DNA of 64,000 nucleotides, from NCBI GenBank assembly GCA_947095535.1, contig OX352774.1:7564001-7628000 (forward strand), given 5' to 3'. How positions within the stretch are numbered: position 1 is the first letter of the stretch; each line of letters starts with the position of its first letter. This document shows positions 1 through 14,455 of this stretch, piece after piece. The notes under the pieces are model-generated. The model saw nothing but the letters and a program-made list of their open reading frames with translations. It did not search any database and was not told the origin of the DNA. A program made the position numbers and the translations under genes. Source of the stretch: Poecilobothrus nobilitatus. Lineage: Eukaryota > Arthropoda > Insecta > Diptera > Dolichopodidae.

Positions 1-100
1 TCTATGTTAATATAATTCTATTTGTTTATACATACATATTTTGTTATAATTTTACATTTGAGTTACAAAGGTACTGCTACAATCAAACAGAATTTTGTGT

Positions 101-201
101 AGCAATGACAAAAATGCTGTCAAAAAAAAAAATTAAAATGTATTGGATTGTAGCAATGACAAAAATGCTGTCAAAAAAAAAATTAAAATGTATTGGATTG
201 T
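101..201. repeat. 51-bp tandem duplication, two copies
   Basis: Two head-to-tail copies of a 51-bp unit, 101-151 and 152-201. They differ only around the A-run length and at the end of the second copy. The near identity implies a recent duplication or slippage event. No function can be assigned. Confidence 0.85.
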
Positions 202-822
202 ATGGAAGATGAAGCAATTAATGTGGTCATGACAATATTACTTATGCAGTTTAAGATATAAAGTTGACCAACCTTTAACTTTTACCTTTTCAATATACTT
301 TGAAATGTCAAATGAGTTATGTTGTCATATTTTTTATAGACATCATTATTTATAATATTTATATTCATAAACAAAGTAAATCTTAACACAAAAATAAATC
401 CCATTTTCAAGTGCTTCTACACATTTTCAATTTATTTGCGGCAGAGGCAACAGTTTTTCAACATGACGCTAATCGACGTGAATTGACGTAAAAAAAATTC
501 CATTGTAACTCCACAATAAAGTCTATTTTTCTATTATTAAAATATATATATGTACTAATTATTATTTTGTCACTATTTTGATTCGAATAACGAATAGATG
601 CTGAATTAGGACAAAATAAATATTTTAAAAACTGTTTGAATTTTTTCTGGATCTTAAAACTTGGTCTCCCAAACAAAAGAACAGCACTTTTGCGTTATCT
701 AGCAATTATATTGTCTGGTTTCTATACGATATGTCTGATTATTTGACATTTTTATCGGATTCCTTCTTCAAGCATATTTTGATTTTTTGCCTGTCTAAAA
801 AAATTGGCGCTTTCACCCTTTT

Positions 823-876
823 CACCCTTTTCAAATATGGGGAAGAAATCACCCTTTTCAAATATGGGGAAGAAAT
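823..876. repeat. 27-bp perfect tandem duplication
   Basis: The 27-bp unit at 823-849, which begins CACCCTTTTCAAATATGG, repeats exactly at 850-876. It does not belong to any element recognised here. Confidence 0.9.
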
Positions 877-3800
877 GAGTTTACTTATATTGAACTGTTG
901 ATAATATGATTATCTTTAAATTCCATCTTTCTATTTGCCTCACAAAGTTTTATTTGCATGCAAATGATAATAATTTTGTAGTTACGCTCCTACTAATATT
1001 TCCGTTCAAAACATTTATGCGCCGTAGGCATAATTTTCATTTGGACTGTGCCTATTTTTTAACCTTGATTGTTTTTTATTTCATCTCTAATATAATAATA
1101 GTCTAATCTAATAAAAACTTTAATAAGAATTTAAATATTTAAATAGGTAGATATGTATTATCTGTGCTTCTTTTTAATAATATTCATGTCCTATTGCAAA
1201 TTCTGTAATAGTAGTTTCTAAAGTAAATAAAAAAAGGTACTTTTATTAAGCTTTCACATCTTATATTTACTAAAATCCACTCATTGCAATTCATTTTATT
1301 TTCAAAAACAAGAAATGAAATTATATAATTTTTAGATTTTGTAAAAAGTTATGGAAATCAAATTGTGAAAGTCATTTAAATAAATCGATCACACATTTTA
1401 ACCTATTTTTTTTTTTTTTTTTTGCGTATCCAAACTGAATAAGAAATGTTTTTTATGTTTAAATTTTCTTTGAATTTCCTTTTAAATTTTCATTTTTTTT
1501 TTTTTAATATTTACCATCCTCTTTTTAGTTCGATTACTATTACTTATTTATATTTCTAAAGTTTTGTCAATCTTCAATTCCGGTACACCTTTTTATGTAT
1601 TCTATCAAGCACTAGGACAACAACTTTTAACTCGTAATAGTGAACCAAAAAAAAAATAAAAAAAAATAGAAGAGAAAAGGTGAAACGAACAAAGTAATAC
1701 TCTTATACCCCCTACATATATACAAATACTGGAATACATATTAATATTCTTCTTTACTTTAATACCTTCGTGTCACACAAAATTCAAAAAGTTATCAACA
1801 ATTCAAGTTGCGTAACAACTTGAGAAGCAATCCACACAACTTTAAAAAAAAAAAAACGAAAACCAAAAGCACAACAACAAGCCAGAAAAAAAATATTTAC
1901 AAAAAAAAAAAAAAAAAAAAAAAACAGAAAATCATTCCTGTTTCGTTAAAAAGATATGCAAATTTACAGCCCTTGTATATAAGACAATTCTTAAAGTGTA
2001 ATTTAAAATCAAGAAGTTTTCATTTTTCCCTACTATCGTTCCCTCGTGTTGTACATTTAATACACGTATTTGGATGAAGGCTGAAAAAAAAAAACATTAA
2101 GAAATTTTAAAGGCTTGCTTTTAAAATTGTATAGTCCAAGATAATGATTCAAATTTTTGTTACATAAAAAGATAAGTTTTCAGTGATTTATTTAAATATC
2201 TTAACATTTTTTTAGTAACTACAAAAATTTGAAAACCAAATTCAAAATAAAAACCATAACATTTACTATGGCATGAAAAAAAAAGATACTGCTACTCTTT
2301 AGAGTAAAATTAAAGAAGTGAATGTGTCGATTATAAATGTTATTTTGTAAGAACAAATTCCTATAAAAGATGGATCAAATTCTAAGATCATGAAAAAAAA
2401 AACATTTTATAAAATAATAAAGTGTTTTCCAGATATCTAAAAACATTTAATTTGGGGAATTTAACAAAAACACATTATTAACAACTAAGAAACAATTGGT
2501 AATGAAATTTCTTTGAAACAACTGAAAAAGGAAAATTAAAATTCTAAAGTTCCACAGTTTTATCACAATGTCATTTTCAAAGCAAGAAAATTAGAGTAAA
2601 ATAAAAATTAGATCTGAAGAACCATAATTTCTTTTTAGAGTGGTTATATCTAAATCACATTTTAGTTAATGGATTTCTTTTTTTTTTCTGCATATACAGT
2701 TTTAGTTTTAAATGTTGATGATCACACTTTTTTCCGTTAAAATTTTTGTTAATGAAAATGCATCTCTCCACCATTTTTATATTTTTGTAGTTAAGAAATA
2801 TGGAATTAACTTTTAGCCAATTAATTAACATGTTAACCAATTTTTAAAACCAAGCTACTATTAAACTAGCTACTAGCTACTATTAAATTTAAATCCTAAT
2901 TATAATTAACTTTCATCTCATTATTCCTGACTTGTTTGAAAGTTTGAATAATCGATTGTATATCATATTCAATTCCAAAATTTTCTACCCATCCCTGCGC
3001 TTCGTTTTTGTACGAAATGTAAAATTTTGCACAATTTTAAATTAAAATTACGTTTGTCAAAGATTTTGTTTTATATTACGAGTATTTAATTGCAAATTTA
3101 TTTATTTATGTAGAAAAACTGTGCTTAAAAGAAAATCTTTAAATAGTTTTCCGATATTTTGTTTAAAATTTTAAATCAAGATTAGAGAAAAACAAAACTG
3201 TTTTATATCCATAATTCAATATATTCTAGTTTAACGTTCGCTTTAAACAATACTTTATTAATTTGGGGACATTTTGCTATAATCGAACACGGATTCATAA
3301 AATAAATATCCTTTTAGCATTTATTAATCTTATAGCAATAATGCAAAAATCTTCAAATGAATCGAATAAAACTTAAATAAAATTTTCCTAATATATTAAA
3401 ACGATAAAAATGTTATCTACATTCTACTCTTAGAATAAAAAGGAAATCTAAGTTAAAGAAAAGGATAATATGAATACATGGTGTGAATGCTACACAGAAT
3501 GCTTACAGAAAATTTGTGTCTCTAAAATGACAACAAAAAAAAAGAAAAACGAAAGCTCCAATTTAAAAGACATAGTGGTAAAGAAAACGTGATGTTGAAT
3601 GAATATAAATTAGGTTCTGGCTAACAAAAAAAAATTAAAAATAAACAAAAAAAAAACAAAACATCAATACAAGATAAGAACAAAAAACTGAAGGGCAAGA
3701 AAATAGAATAGAAAAACCTTAAAAAAAAAAGAATAAAAAAAAAGGATGATCGAATTTGTAAAATATAAAAGGATTAAATTTTTAGAACATAAAAATTTAT

Positions 3801-4229
3801 TTTTTAAAGAAAATTTTTATTCCCAATTTTTTTTTTTTGTTTTTATTTATTTATTTATGTATTCCCTATTGATACTTCATTATTTGAGCATAAATTAAGG
3901 AATAACAAAAGAAAAAATGAAAAACAAGGCTACAGTCAAAGAATTAGGGAATAAAAAAAAAATAAAGGAACAAATAAACAAAAGAATAAAAAAATTATAA
4001 TACAAATACTTTACACATATTTAAAACAAATAAAGTAAGAATAAAACAAATAATTATGTGTTATTAAATTTATTTATTTTGTTCAATGGAAGACCAATTT
4101 TTATTCATTTATTTATAGATAATCAGATCAATAATATAATTTTATATAAATATTATTTGGTTAATATTAAATTTATTTTATTATTTCCGAATTATACCAA
4201 AAAAAAAAATGTGTAATCAATAAGAATAC

Positions 4230-4925
4230 ATTATGTTTCAGTGTATAGGGATTTTTCTTTTTCATCGATCTGAGGATCCATTTAGTTCTTTAGGGAGTTT
4301 TTTAAATACAAATGGCCAGGGACGGGAAAATCAAAAAATAATTTCTTTTTTATTTAGAAGCAAAAGTAGAAACCATTATAAAATCATTCCAATTAATATA
4401 GAATTTTTGTTCTGGCTACCGCAACCATCCGAAACACATCTAATTTTTTTTTTATTTGATCTAAAAAAGTATGTTGCAAACGACGAAATAGTATACAGAT
4501 GATATTTCATTAGCCCCTTTAACCTCTTCAACTTTCAACCAAGTGTAAAGAAAAACATTACTATTGTTTAAGGGAGATTTTGAATACAAATAGAGTTGCC
4601 GACTATTGTATGTCAACCGATTTGAGCACATTTTGAAAAACTAAATTTTTTGGCAATCGAACTATATTATAAGCATTTTAGAATCATTTTCTATTAACAT
4701 CTCATAAAAAATAGATGCGCGTAATTTTGTAGCTCTGATTTTTTTTTCATCGGTCTAAAGATCCATTTAGTTCTTTAGCGAACTGAAAGAATAAAATGAA
4801 AACTTTTTGCCTTGACCCATACGCTGTAAACCATTTTAAGTAGTTTTTATTGTAATTTATTTTTAAAATTACTGCAGTACTATAAATAAAAACCAGAACG
4901 ATTAAAAGGACTTTTCGCTATAAAT
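4230..4925. repeat. Old unclassified interspersed repeat with internal duplication
   Basis: A segment of about 40 bp near 4258-4297 (core GATCCATTTAGTTCTTTAG) recurs diverged at about 4743-4780. A second motif (AGGGAG followed by AATACAAAT) near 4290-4312 recurs near 4572-4590. This suggests a decayed element or an internal duplication with a spacing of about 485 bp. No coding capacity or terminal structure is visible. Confidence 0.45.
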
Positions 4926-5070
4926 TGGCCTGGCAGCTAGCTTATCAGTTCTTAAAATTTAAAATACATTTAATATAGTACATATATACTTATAATTTTA
5001 TTTATGTTTAACTTTACTTTCAATTTAACAATTTAAATTGAAATACATTTCAATTTCATAGTAAATTAAA

Positions 5071-5916
5071 CAAGGTAGAATGTAAACAAACGGTTTTTAA
5101 AAGCGCTCATTTTCAAAATTCAATACAAACTGAATTGTGACTTGCACAAAAATTTGAAAATTTCATGTAATAAGAAAAAACGTGAAAATAGGACTTTTTT
5201 GAAATTTTGAGGGGCCGTAAATCCGGAATCCTATATAACTAATAAAAACCGTTAACACACATAAAACTATATAATAAAATAAACAAATAAAATAAACCTT
5301 TAACACACGTTAAAATATATTACTGTAGCTTCAATTTTTATATCTTGCCAAAGTAAAATGTGTACAGGTTCCTAAGTGTTTAAAAATAGCAAATTTTCAA
5401 TTTTTGAGCCCTAATAGCTCATAAACAGGGAGTGGTCCAAAAAATTTCTGAGCAAACTGATGCCAATTCTAAAAGTTCTTTCTTGCCGCAAAATTTTAAG
5501 CTTCTATCTAAAAGCGTGCCGGAGTTATGAAAGTAAAAAAATCATACAAAATTTGGTTTTTACATAACGGTTTAAATACTAAATTTTAAAAAATTTTGAT
5601 ATTAATTTATAAAGCTAAAAAAAATACCTGTCGAATGACGTTTTCAGGATGAAAAAATCTTAAGCAGAAAATAAGATATATGCATTTAAAAATATATGCA
5701 TGGCTTTTTTAAAGTTAGATTGGCTGTAGCTCCATAATGGATGGGGCTACATGAAAAAGTTGTTCCACAAAATTATTTTTTTTATGAGACTTACCCATGG
5801 TTAAAATTTTTTTTTCTAGCTTTAACGGTGTAGAAGTTTTGTAAACAGACGAACGGACGTACAGAGTGAAACTAATAAACACATTTTTTCAAATTTTTTT
5901 TGAAAATGTGCTAAAA
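5071..5916 (+). mobile_element. Helitron-like non-autonomous element, copy G
   Basis: It starts with CAAGGTAGAATGTAAAC and ends with an inverted repeat (CACATTTTTTCAAA ... TTTGAAAATGTG) followed directly by CTAA. A terminal hairpin followed by CTRR is the classic Helitron 3' end. Before the hairpin is a degenerate GGAC-type run (about 5848-5866), a feature shared by DINE-1/Helentron elements. The start matches the copy at 36383 and the body matches the copies at 36383 and 47577. It encodes no protein, so it would need a Rep/helicase from elsewhere. The exact 5' end is inferred from where similarity to the 36383 copy begins. Confidence 0.6.
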
Positions 5917-7504
5917 ATATTTTAGAACAATGAAAATTTTTATTTTTTTTGAAAAATAATATCAAATATTCGCTGCTCAAACTGTCTAAAATTGATGTCC
6001 TGATTTAATTTTAAGTTTTTGTTAAAAACTTTGAAAAAAAAACAACTTTAAAGGTATCACCGTAGTGGATGATAATAATAACCTGTTAAAGTTTAAACCA
6101 CAAGCTATGAAAAAATCAAAATTATACCACGTATCTTTAAGATACATAAAAAAAAACAAGAAAAAAAAAAACATATTTTCATTACAAAAATAGAATTACG
6201 GATGAAAATCCTTTGAATCCAAGTCTCATCCTTCATCATGAAATTTTTCCACCAACTTTTTTTTTTTTCTTTCATGTTTTATGTCAAACAATAAATTCGC
6301 GAATAAAATAACAACAAGCAAACGTAATTTTATATGACGTTCATCACCGTTATACCTTTTCAATTAGTTTTTCTTTTCTTTAAACTAATTTTCAACCTAC
6401 TCGTTTATAAAGCAAATTGTTCTTATTAGAAAGTAAGCAACAAAAACAGGAAAAACAAAAAAACAAAACATAAACTTTTTTAATTTAACAAAACAAATTG
6501 TCTTTTTATTTTTCTCTTTCTTGTTTTCTTTCTATTATCTATCTTTCTCTTTCTTTCAACGTTTTTCTTTCCACTTTTTCTTATTATATTCTTTTCAATA
6601 AATTTAAAATTGAAAAACTTTTCATTTAAGAAAAAAAATCTTATCACCTTTATTTTTCCACGGAAATGATGGAAAATCTAACAAGGAATAAACTTTTCTT
6701 TAAAAAGGATAATAAAATTTAAGTAAAAGAAAGCAATAATAACAAAACAAAAAAAAAAAAGAATAATAATAATAATAAAATAGTTAGATTTTAAAATAAT
6801 TAAATTTTGAAGTTGAATAATCTGACCAGTAGTCATTTAATTTTTTTTTTTTTTTTGTAGTTAATAGTTTTTTTCATTAGAGGATAAAACTTTTCCGTTG
6901 TAAAATTGTTAACACTAAGAAAAAGAATAATAAAAATAGTTTTTAAAAAGAAAAGTTTCGAAAGATGTAAATGCTTTATGTCTTTAAGTATATATATATA
7001 TATATATATTTGATTAAAAAGTCATTACATAAGTAAAGGATTGTCAAATTTTTACTTTGTACAACTTTTAAAGTTTTAAAATTCTTTTAACAATCTGTTA
7101 ATTAATTGTTCTTAATGCTTTAAAATATAATACTTGAAGTTTAATTCAGATCTTACACACACTTCAAAAAAAAAATTTTTAATTTATTATATATTTTTTT
7201 CGGCTGTAGATACTTATAGCAATAGGTATAACAATATTCTAACAAATTCACTTCCAAATTTTACAAATTTAACTTCAATTTTTAGTAGAAGTTTTTAAAA
7301 ATAGCTAAGTGATAATTTTTCAAAATGAAAATACTCCTGAAATACGTTTTATACATTTCCTCTTTGATCTTTCAGAAAATTCAATTTGTATTCAATTTTC
7401 AAATTTTCTTTAGAGATTAGTAAACTATATTCTTCAAGTGCAAAGAACAAATAGTAAAAATTGACTTTGTGATTATAGCAAGTCCTAATTTGAACAATAT
7501 TCTT
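5917..7504. other. AT-rich non-coding stretch
   Basis: Low-complexity DNA with a (TA)n run near 6990-7010 and several poly-A/poly-T tracts. No gene or recognisable element was seen. Confidence 0.6.
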
Positions 7505-7680
7505 TTTTTCTTTTCTAAGACTGATAAGAATCTTCCAATGACAGCAAGAGTGTCCCCTTGGTAGTGTCATATTCTTACTAGCTAAACAGATATCCCCCAA
7601 TGCCAATAAAATGGGATGAAACCCTTAACTTCTAACGCAGTATATTGACTTGGGAGTTCAAAACTCTCCTTAGAAGAAGA
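7505..7680 (-). mobile_element. LINE 3'-tail fragment, unclassified
   Basis: Read on the minus strand, this matches the tail sequences at about 8130-8290 and 52950-53075: a segment equivalent to GGGTTTCATCCCATT, then AGTAAGAAT, then GACACTACCAAGGGG. Because the 8130 copy follows directly on RNase H-like coding remnants, the family is best read as the 3' end of an RNase H-bearing LINE. This fragment is inverted relative to the 8 kb copy. Confidence 0.5.
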
Positions 7681-7944
7681 ATTTGGAAACATTCAACTGG
7701 GAGTGAGACAGCAAGGCATCAATCAATCAGACTGTTATTATTACATTTAGTTGTTAGTGACTATAGTTGTCAACAGTTATGACATGCCGTAGTATATTTA
7801 TTTTTCTCAAAACTTCGTGTTCATTATTTCCTGAACTCATAAATTTCAAATACTCATAATCGTTGGGGAGATTCTATGAAATATATGGAATCGAATGATG
7901 CGCTCAATCCATCCTCGATAGACGAAATAGAAATAGAGCTATTC

Positions 7945-8300
7945 TATTAGACAGTAAGCAACTATAAAGCACTAAAGTCACCAGCAATTTAATTCCAATT
8001 AGTTTGGGAGTGCTTAGAGAAATTAAAGCTTTTGAGAACAAAGAATGAAGTAATCTTCTACAGACATAGAGGGAAATGAGGAAGCGGATCGGCTTGTAAA
8101 AGAAGAAACTGTCCAATCCTCTACTATCCCTACTCCCTAGCCTATATACCGCTTTAGCAGTTAAGAGTTTCATACCATTATATTAGCTAAAGCGGGAAGT
8201 GAGTTTAGTCATTAAGAATCTTCAACAACCGAAAATTCAAATTTGCGAAATTTCAAATCTTTCGAAAATTCCCACCCACCTTAGGCAAAAAAAAATAAAT
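7945..8300 (+). pseudogene. Decayed LINE: RNase H C-terminus plus 3' tail
   Basis: Translation of 7954-8070 gives residues resembling the helical part of LINE RNase H (YKALKSPAI, then LVWECLEKL, then NEVI), with one internal stop. After a one-base frame change at about 8070, the sequence reads GNEEADRLVKEE, the familiar RNase H motif GNExADxLAK. The coding remnant is followed by a 3' tail (about 8130-8290) shared with 7505-7680 and 52950-53075. RNase H domains of this type occur in I-, R1- and LOA-type LINEs; the exact clade cannot be told. Stops and the frameshift make it dead. Confidence 0.6.
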
Positions 8301-11300
8301 TTAAAAAAATAAAACCCTACAGAACCAATCAAATATATCCAAAAAAGAAAAATTATTTTGCTATCAGTTTAATTTTAAAGTTCCATACAGTTAGAATTTA
8401 TGATAACAAATATGATTCCCTTCCTTTAAGTACATTATTACAGAAAAAGTGGATAGTTATTTTAATTTTATTTTAAATTTAATATATTAAAAATGTGTTG
8501 AACCCATAAATATAAATTACATTCAAAATTATATTAATGTTAGTTAATATTTAAATATAAAGCCTTTAAAATTACAAACGATTTGTTATATAGTATCATT
8601 GTTTGGTCCTTTAACTTTCAGTTTTCTAGGTGCTATTCTTTTTATTAAAAAGAAAAATAATTTTTTTATTCCTTTATTTTTCACAATATCATATAATAAT
8701 ATAAAGTATATATATAATATATATGTATAAAAATTTTACAGTTCAATTTTTTAGTACCTATTTCTAAATAAAATTGAACCTATAATGATTCCTCAGAAAT
8801 AAATATAAAATTTTACCACCAGGAAAAAACAAAAAATCAAATGTCATGGAATTATAGTTAAATTATTTTAAATTTCATTTGTAAATAAATTCAAAAAACA
8901 TTTAAATGAATCAGAATAAATAAATTTTCTTTTGAAAATATCTTTAATATCTTAACTTAATGCCATGAATTAACGAAAATTGCCAATTCATGTTGACACG
9001 CCATACTGTAGTGTTAACTTGAAGTCTACGTAAGCGCCTTATAGGCAATTTTTTTTTTTTTTGTATCTATTAAATATTTTAAATAATTTACAAATAGGAT
9101 TAGAAGTCCTTGGAATAACAACAGAAGGTAACAATAGAATATTTTGTTTGCGTGAACTTTTTGTATCAAATAAATAAAGAATTGTAATCGGTAAAAAAAG
9201 TTTAAAGCAACTATTTTATGTCTAAGATCGAACAGCTTGAAGTAGCATTTTAGGAACTTTAGTGGCGTTTAAGACAAAGATTTTACTCTTTGAATTGTTT
9301 ATTATATGAAACGAATATTATAAAAACAAATTTAAATCAATCGATTACATCATCAAAAGAAAAAAATTTAAAATAAATGATAAAGTATTACATAATACAA
9401 TATTGAGCTTATTTTCGAATCATGGAGATGTCTTTACACATAATTATAAGCAACCTAGCTAGTATACTTTAGAAAAAGTTATTGCATTTTATTAATTTAA
9501 CTAATCCACCAAAATGCCTTTCTATTTTATATTTTACTTTTTATATTTGTTGGATAAGTTCATTATGATAACTAAAGTTAGCGAAGCACTTATTACCCCA
9601 ATCAATTTAGTAAAATTATTTTTTCTATTGCTTTTCTTTTTAAATAACAAATTTTGTTTTGTATTTTCAATGCACTTATAACCTGCAAAAGTGCTGTGGT
9701 AGGCTAGGCTATTTGTTCTAAAATCGTTTCTTCTTATTAACGATAAATTAAAACTGTCAATTATGATTATTTTAACTTTGTTGTATATGAATTTATTTAG
9801 AAAGGTAACATAAACTAGCTCTTAAGCATTTCTTAAGCATTGTTTTCCATTATTGAGTCACTAGTATTCAACCAAATGGAACAAGCATAACTAATTATAG
9901 GTTCTGATTAAGCATCTACTCTTTTAGTTAGATTTCCATTCACCATTTCTTCGTTTAGTTTTGCAAGGGTTAATTGCACATTTATTATCTGCAAGTATTG
10001 CAATGCATGTCTGGAAAATGAATTGTATCTTACCTTAATAGTTCACAGTTGTTTTATAAAGAGAAAGTTTCTCTATACCTGAAAAGAACCAGCTCTGATA
10101 AAAACGGAAAGTTGTAGTATCTTAAAAGTTTTTTTCGCTGAAATTCACTTCTTTTCTTTAGTATACGAAAAAGTCAAATAGAAAAAATTTATTTTTATTT
10201 TTCTTTGTCTGCTGCCATTTTTTGAATATTTTTTTTGCACTAAAATTTAGAATTTTTAATTTATCTTTATAACAATATAAAATTATATAATGTAATACAT
10301 AGAACATATTATATAGCGTATATTTTATTTTGATTTTTGATAAAATAATATATCTATATATATATAATAAATTATACATACAAATATGTAAATGTTAAAA
10401 AAAAATTCAATGGACGATACCTGTTGCGTTGACTGTTTTCATACCTATTTTTATAAATTGTTGAAACCATTCATAGACAGGAAACAAAATTTAGTCTCAA
10501 AGGAAATTTTTTTTTGGTTTTTAATAAAAATGTTTAACATTTTTGTTTACATGGTATCATAATATATATATATATAGGCGCTTAAATAAGTATGAAGAAT
10601 TAAAAGCTTTGTAAGAAAGAGACAACTAATATATAAACAAATTATTAAAAACTAAAGACAAGGACATATAAAGAAAGTAATAATGAAAAAAAAAATGATT
10701 TCCCATTAGAAAAAAAATGTATATTTTACAAGAACATTTTGAAATGTTATGCTTTTTTTAGGTGTTAGGTTTCATTTTTTCTTTTTAGAAGCCATTTGGT
10801 GATTTATTGTAAAAGAATATTTTCATAATTGTTTTTATGGTTTTTTTAAGTGATGTTCATTTAAATCTACTTAAAAAAATAACATTTATAATTTTTAGTA
10901 CATGTTGAAAAAGTATTGATTTAATTTTTATGATTTAATAGAAATTTTAATTTTGATGTTTGATGTTCTTTTAAGTATTGAAATTTTTATTACAATTTTT
11001 CACAGTTTTTGTTTTTTTTTGTTAACTTCGACGAAATAGAAAAGGAAATGTTTTGAACCAAAACACAGTCTGAATAATTTGTCTATACAATGAAATAAAT
11101 CGTCTATGAAAAATATTTTTACAAAATCTCATATAAATATGTGCTTTACGTAAAATTTTTTTCTGAAAAATGTTTTTATCCCATTTCTTAAAATCGTAAC
11201 ACAAAATCCCAAAAATTTTGTATCTTATCAAAAAATCCAAAATTATAAAATCTCAAATTATGAGATTCCAAATTGCGAAATCTTACTCGCGGATATTGAA

Positions 11301-11351
11301 GTAATATTTGGGAGAACTTAAACAAAAAGCTTGAATGAAAAACATCTAAAA
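8301..11351. other. AT-rich non-coding stretch
   Basis: No gene or classifiable repeat seen. It contains (TA)n runs near 8708-8730 and 10561-10576 and many homopolymer tracts. Confidence 0.6.
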
Positions 11352-12907
11352 ACGAGGAAGAATACAGTTGACTTTGTCAACTCTTAGATACCCGTACGAA
11401 CCGTCAGTATGTTCACAGCCTGTCACTCTGCTTACAATATTATTTTTTTAATATTTTAGTATTTTAAAATAATTTTGGTGAATTTTATAATTTCTAGTAC
11501 TATTGGTTGTACATATATTCAAACTATATGTTTATACATTCTTCAAAAGCAGATTCTAACCTTCCACATAACGATTATCAATCCAAAACTTTTTCAAATA
11601 TTCTATAGTACCATTTAATACTAAGCGGTAAATGTATATTAAATTTACTAAGTACAAAACAGTAAATATAATTTTAAATATTATATTATATTATATTTAA
11701 ATATTCCATTGACAGAATAATTTCTTATAAGTACAATAAAATACATATATGTATGTAAATACGGCGCTATATAATATACATATATACTCTTATCATTCAT
11801 TCACTAGCGAACATGATATTATATAAGTATGTATATATATCAATATCATATAAATAAAAATTCTTCAAGCAACCGTTATGTTGTTTATTTATTTACATTT
11901 TTTTGTACTACGCATTATATCCTCAACAATTTCAAATTATCGAGTAAAACAAAATGCAAAAAAATCGTTAAAGAAATTTGTTAGAAAATTTGAAAAAATC
12001 ATGTAACACTTTCGTCAATTATAAAGTAACCCTATATTATTAAATAAAGTTGTTAACAGAAATAAGAGTATAATATTGAAGCTTTAAATTTTGTGTATTA
12101 TTTCAAAAAAATGTTAACAGGTGTTCAAGTTGCAGGTGTTTAAAAATAGGAAATTTTCAGTTTTTGACCCCTTACAGCTCCTAAACGGGGGGTGATACAA
12201 AAAAAATTTCTGAAATGACTCATACTAATTTTCAAAAATCTAACTTCTGTCAAAATTTCAAGTTTCCAACTTAAACCGTTTAGAAGATAGAAGGGTTGAA
12301 GGATTTTGCAAAATTTTAGTTTCGCATAACGGTAAATTAAGACACCGTATGCCACAAATATATATTTATTGTATATATACTTTTAAAGCTAATAAAAGTA
12401 GTAATCGTTTGGCGTTTTCAAAATGAAGATATACCGTATACAACTTGTGCTATAACAATTTAAATATATAGAGCTTTTTTGAACCTTTGGGGAGCTGTAG
12501 CTCAGTAACGGGTGGGGCTACAAAAAAAAGTTATTAAAAATAAAATTAATATTTTTGTGAGATCTATTAGCAGTTAAAATTCCATAGCTCTATTTAAAAA
12601 AAAATGTGGGGATCTAAAAGTTAGGTGCTCGAGAGCTACCCTAAGTTTTGGTTCAAACTCAACCACAAAAAATAGGGAACCTACAAATTACTCCCAGAAT
12701 ATTTTGTGTGAATTACAAGATTCTAGCTTTCTTAGTTTTTGAGTTAGCGTGCTGGCGGACGGACGGACGGACGGACATGGCTCAAAAGTCTTAGAATTTT
12801 TTTCTGATCCGATCCATACCTTTGAAGGTGTATCTAGCTCGCTTATTTCGAGGTGTTACAAACGGAGGAGTAATTTTATTATACCCGATCCTATCGTACG
12901 GGTATAA
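11352..12907 (+). mobile_element. Helentron-like (DINE-1/HINE-type) element, copy A
   Basis: A non-coding element of about 1556 bp. The 5' end begins ACGAGGAAG and has a perfect short hairpin (AGTTGAC/GTCAACT, 11366-11382) followed by TACCCGTACGA (11389-11399). The 3' end carries the exact inverse, TCGTACGGGTA (12894-12904), and folds as TTATACCCG...CGGGTATAA. A (GGAC)n run lies at 12756-12776. Subterminal inverted repeats, a central GTCY-type microsatellite and a 3' hairpin are the published hallmarks of non-autonomous Helentrons. No Rep, helicase or endonuclease is encoded. A closely similar copy lies at 32514-34095. Its inner module also resembles the elements at 5071 and 36383. Confidence 0.75.
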
Positions 12908-14455
12908 CAAGTATAACCCTGATTTCGCGACTAACTCTTAAATCCTTACCCTTCCTAATCATTTTGTTTCCAAAAACATATTTGAAGTCAACATCAAGGA
13001 ATTTACAATTTAAAACACCCGCTAAACATATTATTGAAGCTCTGATTTTGTAATCAACCCTAATCACTCCAATTATTTTCTTACAAACATAATAACACCA
13101 ATAAAGCAATAACAACTTCTATGACTGACAATTTCCTCATTTATTATTCTGTTTGAAAATTTTCTGTTTTGGGACTTTGTGTTTAGGATATTGTGTTTAA
13201 AATTTTGTAGTTTTGTGATTTTAAAATTTGGAATTATGGATTTGGAGTTATGATTTTAAATTTTTGAAATTTTTGGGATTTTGAGATGACGCCCCTCCAA
13301 AAAACAAATCCCGAAAAATAATAAAATTTTTTTTTTAAATTTTTCAGCGCAAGGTTTTCTCAATTAATTTTCCAATGAAAACGATACACAAAACAATAAA
13401 CAAAAATATAATTTGTGAAAATTAAAAAAATAAGTCTTTTATATTACAAAATTAAAATTTATGTTTCACATTTTTACTTCAAACTTTGAATTTTTTTGTG
13501 AGAAAAAAGTTTATTTTTTACAATTTACTTTTTTTTTTCATTCATCGAAGTATTCATTTAGATTTTTATTATTATTAATTATTTGGCTTATATAAATCTT
13601 GCAGAATAGTTATAATCCATGATTATTTACTTAATGAAATTACTTTTCACTGAAGCTTAGTAATTTTCTAAAAAAAAATTTAAATTTAATTTTGTCGAAA
13701 CCCGCAATATTCTCTTAAGAGAAACAGAAAAATAAAATTAACTATTGATTAACATTTTGTACGAAATATGCAGCATATTTCACTATCAATCGCTGCATAA
13801 TATCTATAAAAATATAGATTCGTACTCTCGAATGTACTTCTTGAATGTATTCTAAATATCTAAAGATTTATTAAACGCTCAGTGCTTTGCCTTTAAAAAT
13901 TAACAATTAGTTTCTGCGTTTTAATTATTCTAATTGTAGAAGACAATACAAATGAAATATGCGTATCCTAAACTTCGAAAAACGATGGGAAACTTCAAAA
14001 ATCATCCAGAAGAATTGTAGAAGGCTTAAAAGAGGTTAAACCATGGTTAAAGTCGTACAATATTGGAATGAGTATTAATAAATTTAAACCAAACGCCTTT
14101 CAAAGCAAGCTTTAGTATGCGAGCTTTAATACAAAATGTACAGTTCGGTTTATGAAATATAAGGATATGGGAAGAATTCTTGGTACAACGGGATTTTGGA
14201 AAATTTAGGATTGATAAGAAAATTTAGAGAGGAATTTGGAAGAAAATGTTAATATCTTTATTAAACTTAACTAAATCGTATGCATATAAGTTACCAACTT
14301 TGGAAGATAAACGCGACTTTCGTTTGACAAACGAATTTCCATAAGCTGTTTTACGCTACTATAAAAATCTATAATTATAGGGTTGGGCATCTGCTGCACT
14401 TCTTGTTTCGTGTAATAAAACTTTCAAATGAGATATTAACCTTTTTATTACTTAA
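12908..14455. other. AT-rich non-coding stretch
   Basis: No gene seen. The part near 13980-14260 is less skewed in composition, but no protein family could be recognised in any frame. Confidence 0.5.

Larger units (their letters stand above)
1..4230. other. AT-rich non-coding stretch
   Basis: No gene, RNA or classifiable mobile element was seen on either strand. It holds long A or T runs (for example about 24 A at 1901-1924) and two short tandem duplications listed separately. Open frames here are short and low in complexity; the one near 1808-2077 is mostly lysine codons from poly-A and is not credible. Intron or intergenic DNA is the simplest reading. Confidence 0.6.

Noticed and set aside
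1808..2077. 89-codon plus-strand open frame
   Set aside because: Dominated by lysine codons from poly-A; starts at TTG; no domain.
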